Under the pieces are notes generated by a model. The model had not been told where the DNA came from and ran no database searches. It saw only the letters and a list, made by a program, of their open reading frames with translations. A program made the translations under genes and the position numbers. This document shows, piece by piece, positions 9,176 to 17,132 of a stretch of DNA of 64,000 nt (positions are counted from its first letter, which is position 1; every line of letters starts with the position of its first letter). The stretch lies in contig NZ_OY829945.1 in NCBI RefSeq assembly GCF_963556105.2, forward strand, positions 663,001-727,000, in the 5' to 3' direction. The stretch is from an uncultured Tolumonas sp. (GTDB taxonomy: Bacteria; Pseudomonadota; Gammaproteobacteria; Enterobacterales; Aeromonadaceae).

Positions 9176-11599
9176 ATGACCAAATTTCCCAATCAGATCA
9201 GCTTGCGAACTGCCATATTTACCTTCTTTTTTCTGCTGATCTCTCTTTTGGGCGGCGCGCAGATATATATCAGTTACGAAGGTAGTTTAGAACGGTTACA
9301 AGAACTGTCTAAAACCAGACTGGAAACGGTAGCGGAAAAGGTTGATAACCAGCTGACGCGGAATAATTTTCTTTCCGCCCGCGTGTTTGATGAACACGAT
9401 ATGCGCACCAGCAATGTGCTGCCGTTGTTTTTTGCGCAGTTAGATATCAATGACCGTTTTGGCTCACAGACTCAGATCATTTTATTGGATCAGGATTTAA
9501 ACCTGATGAGCAGTAATCATCCGCCCCGCGAACTAACACCCACCTCTTACCCGCACGGGATAAACATCAGTCAATTTACGCGTGGCGAATTGTCGCTGTT
9601 TGCTCGTTTGTTATTACTGCGTCCGGAAATTATTCAAACTGGCCGCGCCGATTGGCAAAGTGCGCGTTGGCAGGTGCATTTGCATCGCATAGAGTTGGGT
9701 GGCAACAAACATTACTGGATCGGGGCGGCCGAACCCATATCAGAGCTGTTGGCAGATGTGTACGCGCATATGAATTGGCAACTCAGCACTATGCTGTTTG
9801 CGGTATTACTGGCATATGCTTTTGCCTGGTGGTTGGCTGGGCAGTTGGCTTGTTCACTCGTGACGTTAATGCAACAAAGTCTGGCTATGCGGCGATTTCA
9901 GTTTAATCGTTCAACATCACGGGTAAGCAGTCGACTGCTCGAAGTGAATGAGTTGGGCGAGTCGGTATATACCCTGCAATCAACACTCGAGCATTTTATG
10001 TCGTTGATCCGTCAGTTGTGTAAGACCCGAGAACTGGCAGCACTAACGGGGGAATTAGCGGCAGTTATCAGAAAATTATATGGCGGTGATGGTGCCATTA
10101 TTTGGTTGCCGAACGATGATGATGCCACTAGTTATAAGACCATGGTGCATCAGGGGAGTTGTAATGCGAAATCATTGATTTTGTCGTTATCGCCGGGTGA
10201 GGAACCTTCAGATAAAACCTTTGAAGATGCGGCATGGCGCTGGTTTTCTGAGCAAAACATGAGTTGTAAACATGTTGAGTTGATCGCGCTGAAAGATCGT
10301 TTTGGCGAGAATATGGGTTGCTTGTGTGTGTATTTCAGCCAAGCCCCCCAGATCGATGCCTCGGTGCGGGCGCTGGTGGAAAGTTACCTGCAGTTTGCAA
10401 CGCTGGCATTGGAAAGCCAGCGCATGTTACAGCAACGCAAAGCCTTGTTTTCTTCGTTAATTGAAATGGTCGCCTCGGCGATTGATGCCAAGTCCAAATA
10501 CACCGGCGGTCATTGCCAACGGGTACCTGAGTTAACACTGGCTTTGGCGCAGGCGGCTTGCGATTGTAAAGACGGACATTTAGCCGATTTTGATTTATCC
10601 GCTGATGAGTGGGAAGCGTTACATATCGCGGCGTGGATGCATGATTGCGGTAAAGTCACCACACCCGAAGCGATCGTGGACAAAGCCACGAAACTGGAAG
10701 CGGTGCATAACCGTATTCATGAGATCCGCACACGCTTTGAAGTGTTAAAACGTGACAAACAGATCAGTGCGTTGCAACGTCAGTTAGCCGGTGAACCAGA
10801 AGCCGATCTTCGTGTTTGGTTACAACAAGAGTGGCAACGGCTGGATGATGAATTTGCATTTGTCGCAGAATGTAATCTGGGGCAACAACGGATAGGCATC
10901 AAAGAAACGACACGTCTGGATATGATTGCCGAACAGTGCTGGTGGCGCACGCTGGATGATACCTTAGGTTTATCACACGAAGAGTTAGCGCGTAAAACCC
11001 CGTCGCCATTACCGGCACAGGAACCCTTACTGGCGGATAAATCGGAACATCTGATCCCGCATTTTGGTGATTATTCTAAGCACAAAGATTTAGCCATTGG
11101 TGTGCGACGTGACATTCCAGCTTATAAAGCCAATCGGGGCGAATGTTATAACTTAAAAATTGTGCAAGGTACGTTAACTACCGAAGATCGTTTTAAGATC
11201 AACGATCACATTGTGCAAACCATCCAGATGCTGAACCAATTACCCTATCCCAAACATCTGAAATCAGTGCCGGATATTGCTGGTGCCCATCATGAACGTT
11301 TGGATGGTAAGGGTTATCCGCGTCAGTTAGCGGCAGATGATATTCCACTGACCGCTCGAATTCTGGCTATTGCTGATATTTTTGAAGCTTTGACGGCGGC
11401 AGATCGACCGTACAAAAAAGCCAAACCGTTGGATGAAGCATTAGCCATTATGCAAGAGATGGCACAATCCGGTCATATTGACCCTGAATTGTTCGCGTTA
11501 TTTTTGCGTACCGGCGTGTATCTGGATTATGCGCAGCTCTATCTGCCGCCAGAACAACAGGATGATGTGGATGTTAGCCAAATGGTCGCGGCATTATAA
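9176..11599 (+). CDS. Membrane HD-GYP cyclic di-GMP phosphodiesterase with long internal insertion
   Basis: 807 residues from ATG 9176; the frame also opens at GTG 9098, giving 833. I prefer the ATG because it places the first membrane span about 7-30 residues in, but no good ribosome-binding site decides it. Order: TM1, a periplasmic sensor of about 165 residues, TM2 (about 205-225), a HAMP-like linker, a GAF-like region (about 285-430) and the catalytic HD-GYP domain. The HD motif is MHDCGK (about 487) and the GYP motif HHERLDGKGYP (about 705), with a metal-binding histidine pair before it, so hydrolysis of c-di-GMP is expected. The spacing between HD and GYP is about 215 residues, against roughly 60 in typical members. 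The insert is helical and charged. Confidence 0.88.
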   Translation: MTKFPNQISLRTAIFTFFFLLISLLGGAQIYISYEGSLERLQELSKTRLETVAEKVDNQLTRNNFLSARVFDEHDMRTSNVLPLFFAQLDINDRFGSQTQIILLDQDLNLMSSNHPPRELTPTSYPHGINISQFTRGELSLFARLLLLRPEIIQTGRADWQSARWQVHLHRIELGGNKHYWIGAAEPISELLADVYAHMNWQLSTMLFAVLLAYAFAWWLAGQLACSLVTLMQQSLAMRRFQFNRSTSRVSSRLLEVNELGESVYTLQSTLEHFMSLIRQLCKTRELAALTGELAAVIRKLYGGDGAIIWLPNDDDATSYKTMVHQGSCNAKSLILSLSPGEEPSDKTFEDAAWRWFSEQNMSCKHVELIALKDRFGENMGCLCVYFSQAPQIDASVRALVESYLQFATLALESQRMLQQRKALFSSLIEMVASAIDAKSKYTGGHCQRVPELTLALAQAACDCKDGHLADFDLSADEWEALHIAAWMHDCGKVTTPEAIVDKATKLEAVHNRIHEIRTRFEVLKRDKQISALQRQLAGEPEADLRVWLQQEWQRLDDEFAFVAECNLGQQRIGIKETTRLDMIAEQCWWRTLDDTLGLSHEELARKTPSPLPAQEPLLADKSEHLIPHFGDYSKHKDLAIGVRRDIPAYKANRGECYNLKIVQGTLTTEDRFKINDHIVQTIQMLNQLPYPKHLKSVPDIAGAHHERLDGKGYPRQLAADDIPLTARILAIADIFEALTAADRPYKKAKPLDEALAIMQEMAQSGHIDPELFALFLRTGVYLDYAQLYLPPEQQDDVDVSQMVAAL

Positions 11600-11637
11600 A
11601 AAAGCCGTAACGATGATGTGTTACGGCAAAAGTTTTT
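11600..11637. terminator. Bidirectional terminator between convergent genes
   Basis: An 8-bp perfect stem (GCCGTAAC / GTTACGGC, 11604-11611 with 11620-11627) has a run of six A on its left, giving a U tract for the minus-strand gene, and a weaker AAAAGTTTTT on its right for the HD-GYP gene. Confidence 0.75.
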
Positions 11638-11645
11638 CATCCGGT

Positions 11646-11981
11646 TTAATTTGCCGCTAAAAATCCGATATCTTTTTCGCGGTAAGGCTCTTCGCCATGA
11701 CTGAATTCGCGATCAGGAAATGCGGCAAGCGACTCGATCTGATGCCATGGGATCAAGATCGCGGCATGGTAGATATCCGGTGGTGTGCTAAAAAAATCCT
11801 GCGTTTGCCACTGTTTGTTTTCCACCCAAATTCCTGCCGTTTCAACACCTGCTAGCCGAACGTAAAACGATGAACAATCGGCGTCGTTGGGTTGGATCAG
11901 CGATTGTGCACTTTCAACATAGCCGGGGATAAATTTGATCAGAATTATTTTCCCGACATAGTCTGCAATAGCATGAGTCAT
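11646..11981 (-). CDS. Uncharacterised small protein
   Basis: 111 residues from ATG 11981, chosen because AAGGAG lies 7 bases upstream; the frame is open to 12020 without a better signal. I do not recognise the family. It is soluble and mildly acidic, with no signal peptide. Visible features are an N-terminal beta-rich start (HAIADYVGKIILIKFIPGY), a WVENKQW motif and a tryptophan-containing IPWHQIESLAAFP segment near the C-terminus. The opening residues read like a small beta-barrel domain, but I would not assign a function. It is transcribed alone between two convergent or terminator-bounded neighbours, downstream of the nir operon on the same strand. Confidence 0.65.
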   Translation of the reverse strand: MTHAIADYVGKIILIKFIPGYVESAQSLIQPNDADCSSFYVRLAGVETAGIWVENKQWQTQDFFSTPPDIYHAAILIPWHQIESLAAFPDREFSHGEEPYREKDIGFLAAN

Positions 11982-12152
11982 GGTCAGCTCCTTGTGCGAT
12001 GAAGATATATTGCTCAGCAAAAACTCTGCTTCTTCTTCATCACAAACAATTGATGAGGCGACAAGAACAGATACTGGGTTCTAATTTAATAGTAGATTCA
12101 GATAAGCACAGCGGAGAAAACAATTTGCAGGAACAGACGGGCGCTTCACATT

Positions 12153-12189
12153 ATGTTTCCCATCCACGCATGGCGTGAACGGGAAACAT
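12153..12189 (-). terminator. Long hairpin directly after nirC
   Basis: Outer stem ATGTTTCCC / GGGAAACAT (12153-12161 with 12181-12189) and inner stem CACGC/GCGTG, starting about 6 bases after the nirC stop. There is no U-run on the minus strand, so it may protect the 3' end of the message rather than act as an intrinsic terminator. Confidence 0.45.
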
Positions 12190-12195
12190 GGTCGA

Positions 12196-13005
12196 TCAGG
12201 CGTTATGAGCACTGGTTTTAGCTGCAGTTGCCATGGCGGTGCGTGTCGCCCTCGGGGTGGCATACCAGTAACCTAAGCCCATGAATAACACCCCAGAAAC
12301 AGTATTACCCAAGGTGACCCACAGCAGGTTATAACCGATACCTGACAGTGTGTATTCCGGCGTGTGGGCACCAAACCAAGACAGTGCGAACAAGGTCATG
12401 TTGGCAATTGAGTGTTCGTAACCGGAGGCAATAAACGCCAGCAGACACCACCAGATGGCGATGAATTTCGCGGCACCTTCGACACGCTGACACATCCAGA
12501 TCGCTAAACACACCAGCCAGTTACACAGCATGCCTTTGGCAAACAGCGCCAGTGCCGGGGCGGTGGTTTTTGCCAGTGCTACTTTGTGCAACAAGCTGCC
12601 GTCTACCGGCAGGATCTGCCCGCCACCGCCGAGATAAAACAGGTAGGCGACCACGATAGAACCCAGCAGATTACCGGTCCAGGATTGAGCCAGAATACCA
12701 ACCGCTTGAGTGCTGTTCAGTTTGCCAGTTTTCACACCAAAGGTCAGGAACATGGTGTGGCCGGTATACAGTTCTGCACCGGCAATGATCACCAGCGTTA
12801 ACGCGATACCAAAGGTCGCCCCCATCACCAGTGGGCGAATGCTTGGATCGACCAGATTACCCAAGGTGAAGATCAGAATAATACCTAAGCCGACATAAGC
12901 GCCGGCCATCAGGCTGCCGATCCAGAAGCTCAGCGGGTTATTCGCTGATGTGTTTTTAATCCGCGCCGCAACGACGGCGCACTTTTCGATGGTTTCCTGA
13001 TACAT
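12196..13005 (-). CDS. nirC: Nitrite transporter NirC (FNT family)
   Basis: 269 residues, six predicted membrane spans. NirC is a formate/nitrite-family pentameric channel that brings nitrite into the cytoplasm for NirBD. Family features: NPLSFWIGSLMAGAYVGLG at the first span, the ELYTGHTMFL stretch in the second (its broken helix lines the pore), NWLVCLAIWM, and the SGYEHSIANMTLF motif carrying the conserved central histidine and Asn near the fifth span. It follows nirD by two bases and closes the operon. The alternative, formate transport by FocA, is less likely given the neighbours. Confidence 0.95.
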   Translation of the reverse strand: MYQETIEKCAVVAARIKNTSANNPLSFWIGSLMAGAYVGLGIILIFTLGNLVDPSIRPLVMGATFGIALTLVIIAGAELYTGHTMFLTFGVKTGKLNSTQAVGILAQSWTGNLLGSIVVAYLFYLGGGGQILPVDGSLLHKVALAKTTAPALALFAKGMLCNWLVCLAIWMCQRVEGAAKFIAIWWCLLAFIASGYEHSIANMTLFALSWFGAHTPEYTLSGIGYNLLWVTLGNTVSGVLFMGLGYWYATPRATRTAMATAAKTSAHNA

Positions 13006-13007
13006 AG

Positions 13008-13337
13008 TTACACTGGCTCCTTGAGTTCAATGCGTCCGTTGTTCACTCGTACCGCATAAGCGGCAATAGAGAATTCCGCGTTCTCCAGACACACGCCATC
13101 TTTCAGGCGGAAATGCTGTTTTTTCAGCGGGCTAGTGATATACAACTCACCTTGCAAGTCCGCCAGAATACCGCGCGATAACACGCTGGCCTGATAGAAC
13201 GGATCAATGTTGTCGAGGGCAAACAGTTGTTCGTCAGCATAGGGGCGGAAGACCGCCACCTGATGTTGCCCCAGCAGCGCACACACACCGGTGCCGGGAA
13301 TAATGTCAGTTACCGCGCAGATATCGGTCCAGCTCAT
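13008..13337 (-). CDS. nirD: Nitrite reductase (NADH) small subunit NirD
   Basis: 109 residues, the usual length. NirD is a Rieske-fold protein that lacks the usual iron-sulfur ligands in enterobacterial forms and pairs with NirB. Here too the two CxH / CxxH ligand sets are missing, as expected: only isolated cysteines (DICAV, GVCALLG, GVCLEN) are seen. The segment LFALDNIDPFYQASVLSRGI is characteristic. The start codon overlaps the nirB stop by four bases (13334-13337), so the subunits are translationally coupled. Confidence 0.95.
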   Translation of the reverse strand: MSWTDICAVTDIIPGTGVCALLGQHQVAVFRPYADEQLFALDNIDPFYQASVLSRGILADLQGELYITSPLKKQHFRLKDGVCLENAEFSIAAYAVRVNNGRIELKEPV

Positions 13338-15883
13338 ACCGGTTCCTCCAGCGAAATGTTGTAAGTAGGAATACGTTCTTCCGGTTTTGCCGGACGATGC
13401 TGATGGCGCTCACCAACAAATTGCACCAACGGATCAGGCTGGGCGCTGTTGATGAAATGGCGGAAACGTAGTTTCTGTTGTTCATCACCTAATGTTTCCT
13501 GCCATTCGCAGTGATACTGGTTACGGATGTGTTCCATTTCCTGTTCCAGCTCTGCGCCGATCCCCAGTTTGTCGTCGATGATGACTGACTTCAGGTAATC
13601 GAGACCGCCTTCGAGGTTGTCCAACCAGCTGGCGGTACGTTGCAGCTTGTCAGCGGTGCGGACATAAAACATCAGGAAACGATCGACATAACGGATCAGC
13701 GTTTCTTTATCTAAGTCGGCTGCCAGTAAATCGGCATGGCGTGGTTTCATACCACCGTTACCACAGACATACAGGTTCCAGCCTTTATCAGTCGCGATGA
13801 TGCCAACGTCTTTACCCTGTGCTTCCGCACATTCACGGGTACAACCAGAAACCCCAAACTTCATCTTGTGCGGTGAACGGATGCCTTTGTAGCGATGTTC
13901 CAGTTCAACGCCTAAACCGACGCTGTCTTGCACGCCGTAACGGCACCAGGTGCTGCCGACACAGGTTTTCACCATACGCAGCGATTTGGCGTACGCATGG
14001 CCGGTTTCAAAGCCGGCTTTGATCAGACGCTCCCAAATGGTAGGCAAGTCGTCTTTATGCGCACCAAACAGACCGATACGCTGGGCACCGGTGATCTTGG
14101 TGTAAAGCTTATAATCGCGCGCGACTGCGGCGATTTCCATCAGACCTTCTGGGGTTACTTCTCCGCCCGGCATACGCGGGATCACGGAATAAGTGCCGTC
14201 TTTTTGCATGTTACCGAGGAAGGTATCGTTGGTATCTTGCAGTGGGGTGTGTGCCGCTTTCAGCACATATTCGCCCCAGCAAGAGGCCAGAATAGAGCCG
14301 ACAGTTGGTTTACACACTTCACAGCCATAACCGTGACCGTGTTTGCTTAATACCTCTTCAAAGGTTTTCAGCTGACCAACTTTGACTAAATGGAACAGCT
14401 CTTGGCGTGAGAAGGCGAAGTGTTCACACAGGTGATTTTTCACTTCAATGCCCTGACGGGACAATTCGGCGTTCAGCACCTGCGAGATCAATGGCACGCA
14501 ACCACCACAACCGGTACCGGCTTTGGTTTCAGCCTTGATCGCTGCAACAGTATGACAACCGGCAGCCACGGCTTGCGCAATGCGGCCTTTGGTCACGTCG
14601 AAGCAAGAACAGATCTGTGCACTGTCGGGCAGGGCATCTACACCCAGCGTTGGTTTGGCACCGGCATGCGCAGGTAGAATCAGCGTATCAGGGTGTGCAG
14701 GCAGTGGCATGTCATTGAGTTTTAACTGCAACAGATTACCGTAATCGGTGGTATCACCCACCAGCACAGCGCCTAACAGTTTGGAGCCATCACTGCTGAC
14801 CACAATTTTCTTATAGATACCGGCGGCATCATCCTGATAGACGTAGCTTAGGCTTTCTGGTGTACGACCTTGCGCATCACCGATACTGCCCACTTCCACA
14901 CCCAGCAGTTTCAGTTTGGCGCTCATATCGGCACCGGTGAAGGCGTTGTCATTACCTAACAGGTGATCAACTACCACTTGCGCCATCTTGTAACCCGGCG
15001 CGACCAGACCAAAGAAACGGCCATGCCAGGCGGCACATTCGCCAATGGCATAGATGTGTTCGTCGGCAGTCAGACAGTAGTCATTGATCTCAACACCACC
15101 ACGTTCGGCAATGGGTAGATCGGAGTAACGTGCCAGCGTATCTTGCGGACGAATACCGGTCGAGAACACCACCAGATCGACATCCAGCGTGCTGTCATCG
15201 GCAAAACGCAGTTGGTGATGACCTTGCTTACCCTGATAGTGAGCGATTTCACGGGTGTTTTTGCTGGTGTGCACGGTGACACCGAGGCTTTCGATCTTAC
15301 GGCGCAGCATTTCGCCACCCTGACGATCGAGCTGTTCGGCCATCAAAACCGGTGCAAATTCGATAACGTGGGTTTCTAAGCCTAACGCTTTTAATGCGCC
15401 AGCCGCTTCCAGACCCAACAGACCACCGCCGACCACAACACCGCTTTTACCTTGTTTCGCTGCTTCGCGAATGGCTTTCAGATCTTCAATGGTGCGGTAC
15501 ACAAAGCATTCGTGATGGGCACTTCCGGCAATGTTCGGTACCCAAGGGTACGAACCGGTTGCCAGCACCAAGGTGTCATACGGCAGGGTTTGCCCTTGAT
15601 TGGTTTCAATGACTTTTTGTGCGCGGTCGATACGTTTCACGGCTTCATTGAGAAATAACTTGATGCCATGTTTTTCGTAAAAGCCCGGTTTGACCAGACT
15701 CAGTTCCGCCGCGGTGTGGTGCGAAAAATAGGAAGACAAATGCACGCGGTCATACGCTTCACGAGGTTCTGCGCCAAAGACGGTCACTTCGTACTGGCTG
15801 AGATCGGCTTTATCCACCAACTCTTCCAGATAACGATGGCCAACCATGCCATTCCCAACGACGATAATTCGATGTTTCTGCAT
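13334..15883 (-). CDS. nirB: Nitrite reductase (NADH) large subunit NirB
   Basis: 849 residues, full length (E. coli 847). With NirD it reduces nitrite to ammonium in the cytoplasm, detoxifying nitrite and regenerating NAD+ during anaerobic growth. Order: FAD/NAD-binding reductase (GNGMVG near residue 10; second Rossmann motif VVVGGGLLGLEAA near 155), a BFD-like [2Fe-2S] domain (CSC about 423-425 with GCGGC about 455-459), two sulfite/nitrite reductase half-domains, and the siroheme/[4Fe-4S] site from CVGSTWC (about 640) and CTREC (about 680). All expected cysteines are present. It begins 3 bases after the hcr stop, placing nitrite reduction and NO/hydroxylamine handling in one transcript. 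Confidence 0.98.
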   Translation of the reverse strand: MQKHRIIVVGNGMVGHRYLEELVDKADLSQYEVTVFGAEPREAYDRVHLSSYFSHHTAAELSLVKPGFYEKHGIKLFLNEAVKRIDRAQKVIETNQGQTLPYDTLVLATGSYPWVPNIAGSAHHECFVYRTIEDLKAIREAAKQGKSGVVVGGGLLGLEAAGALKALGLETHVIEFAPVLMAEQLDRQGGEMLRRKIESLGVTVHTSKNTREIAHYQGKQGHHQLRFADDSTLDVDLVVFSTGIRPQDTLARYSDLPIAERGGVEINDYCLTADEHIYAIGECAAWHGRFFGLVAPGYKMAQVVVDHLLGNDNAFTGADMSAKLKLLGVEVGSIGDAQGRTPESLSYVYQDDAAGIYKKIVVSSDGSKLLGAVLVGDTTDYGNLLQLKLNDMPLPAHPDTLILPAHAGAKPTLGVDALPDSAQICSCFDVTKGRIAQAVAAGCHTVAAIKAETKAGTGCGGCVPLISQVLNAELSRQGIEVKNHLCEHFAFSRQELFHLVKVGQLKTFEEVLSKHGHGYGCEVCKPTVGSILASCWGEYVLKAAHTPLQDTNDTFLGNMQKDGTYSVIPRMPGGEVTPEGLMEIAAVARDYKLYTKITGAQRIGLFGAHKDDLPTIWERLIKAGFETGHAYAKSLRMVKTCVGSTWCRYGVQDSVGLGVELEHRYKGIRSPHKMKFGVSGCTRECAEAQGKDVGIIATDKGWNLYVCGNGGMKPRHADLLAADLDKETLIRYVDRFLMFYVRTADKLQRTASWLDNLEGGLDYLKSVIIDDKLGIGAELEQEMEHIRNQYHCEWQETLGDEQQKLRFRHFINSAQPDPLVQFVGERHQHRPAKPEERIPTYNISLEEPV

Positions 15884-15886
15884 AGA

Positions 15887-16931
15887 TTAAAGCTCCAGTT
15901 CTAAATCTGAGCTGGCGCGGCTGCTGCACGCCAGAATATAACCTTGCTGCTGGTCGTCCTCAGTCAGAGGACTTGGCTGCTCACTGATATTCTCAACGCT
16001 GCCGCTGACCACTTTGCATTTACAAGAACCACAAACGCCGGAACGACAAGCACCAATGATCGGTAATTGCAGAGACTCCAGCGCTTCCAATACGGTTTGC
16101 TGATTGGTGATTTCACTGCTGGCACCAAAGCCGGGGACTTCCAGGCGGAATTGGCGGGAAAGGGTTTCATCCGCGGCGATTGGTGTGGCTGGAGTGAATG
16201 ATTCTTTGTGGCTGTTGTGCATCGGGAACTGGCGATCACGCAGGCAGCTTTCCAATGAATCCATATATGGTGTTGGGCCACACATAAAGGCATGGCAATC
16301 GCTCAGATCGGGTACTAACTGATCAAATAACACTGGGTTCAGGAAACCCTGATAACACACAAACGCATCGGTAGTGGTGTCGAGGATCAGCGATAATTTG
16401 AATTGCGGATATTTTGCCGCCAGCGCCATTAATTCATCGCGGAAGATAATATCTTCGGCATGACGGGCGCTATGCAGGAACAGGATCTCTGTCTCGCGCT
16501 CGTTATCCAGCAACCAGTGCGCCATCGACATCATCGGCGTGATGCCGCTACCGGCGCTACAGAGCAGAATTTTGCGCGCACTGTAATCGGCAGGCAGGAA
16601 AAATGCGCCGGTTGGTGCCAATGCACTCAGTGTGTCGCCAGTGTGGAAGTTGTCCAGCAACCAGTTAGAAACCAGCCCACCAGCCACCCGTTTGACGGTA
16701 ACGGCCAAATCGGCAGAGCGGGAAGGTGAAGAAGAAAGTGAATAAGCGCGGCTGTGTGACTGACCATCAATTTCAACAGTCAGCAGTAAAAATTGTCCCG
16801 GCTGATAACTGACAGCCAGTGCTTGTAACGGGCGAAAGACTAACGTTACGGCATCAGCAGTTTCCTGCCGGCGTTCAATACAACACAGGGTTTGGGCCCC
16901 TTGTTGCCATAATTGGGGGGGATTGGGTCAT
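15887..16931 (-). CDS. hcr: NADH oxidoreductase Hcr for hybrid cluster protein, apparent +1 frameshift near start
   Basis: Hcr passes electrons from NADH to Hcp through FAD and a plant-type [2Fe-2S] cluster. The uninterrupted frame 15887-16708 would start at a TTG and lacks the FAD motif. The motif RAYSLSS and the whole N-terminal beta-barrel (SYQPGQFLLL before it) are encoded in the same frame upstream, back to about 16918. A proper start, ATG 16931 with AGGA 7 bases before it, lies in another frame, separated only by a G7 run (C7 on the coding strand) at 16915-16921. Removing one base from the run restores about 347 residues starting MTQSPQLWQQG. As given, translation from the ATG stops after 18 codons. 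C-terminal cluster ligands (CRSGVCGSC, later ILAC) and NAD motif (CSAGSGITPMMSM) are intact. Sequencing error, phase-variable tract or true mutation are all possible. Confidence 0.88.
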
Positions 16932-16956
16932 GTACTGTTCCTGTCTGATTTTGCAC

Positions 16957-17084
16957 TATACCCTTCGTACTTGAAGTTGCAGCATCGTTGACAGCATTCT
17001 CTCACCCCAATCACATAGTCTATCTATGCTCATGGGGATTCGCTCTCTTGTCGCCTTGCTGCAACTCCAATTACTTTGGGTATA
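16957..17084. repeat. ERIC element (enterobacterial repetitive intergenic consensus)
   Basis: A 128-bp imperfect palindrome bounded by TATACCC and GGGTATA. The ends pair over about 26 bases (16957-16982 against the complement of 17059-17084). The centre, CACCCCAATCACATAG, then TATCTATGCTCATGGGGATTC, matches the ERIC core as I remember it, and the length equals the canonical ~127 bp. It lies in the hcp-hcr gap, so it is transcribed within the operon and should fold into a long hairpin in the mRNA. Confidence 0.9.
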
Positions 17085-17132
17085 AATGACAGGCGCTTCA
17101 CCGCCAATGTGGGTTGTGAAGCGCCTTCGCAA

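Noticed and set aside
13819-15658. Plus-strand open frames within nirB
   Set aside because: Shadow frames of a well-defined, full-length nirB with GC-rich third positions; no family match.
16708-16710. TTG as the true start of hcr
   Set aside because: It would remove the FAD-binding RAYSLSS motif and the whole barrel domain which are plainly encoded in the same frame upstream.
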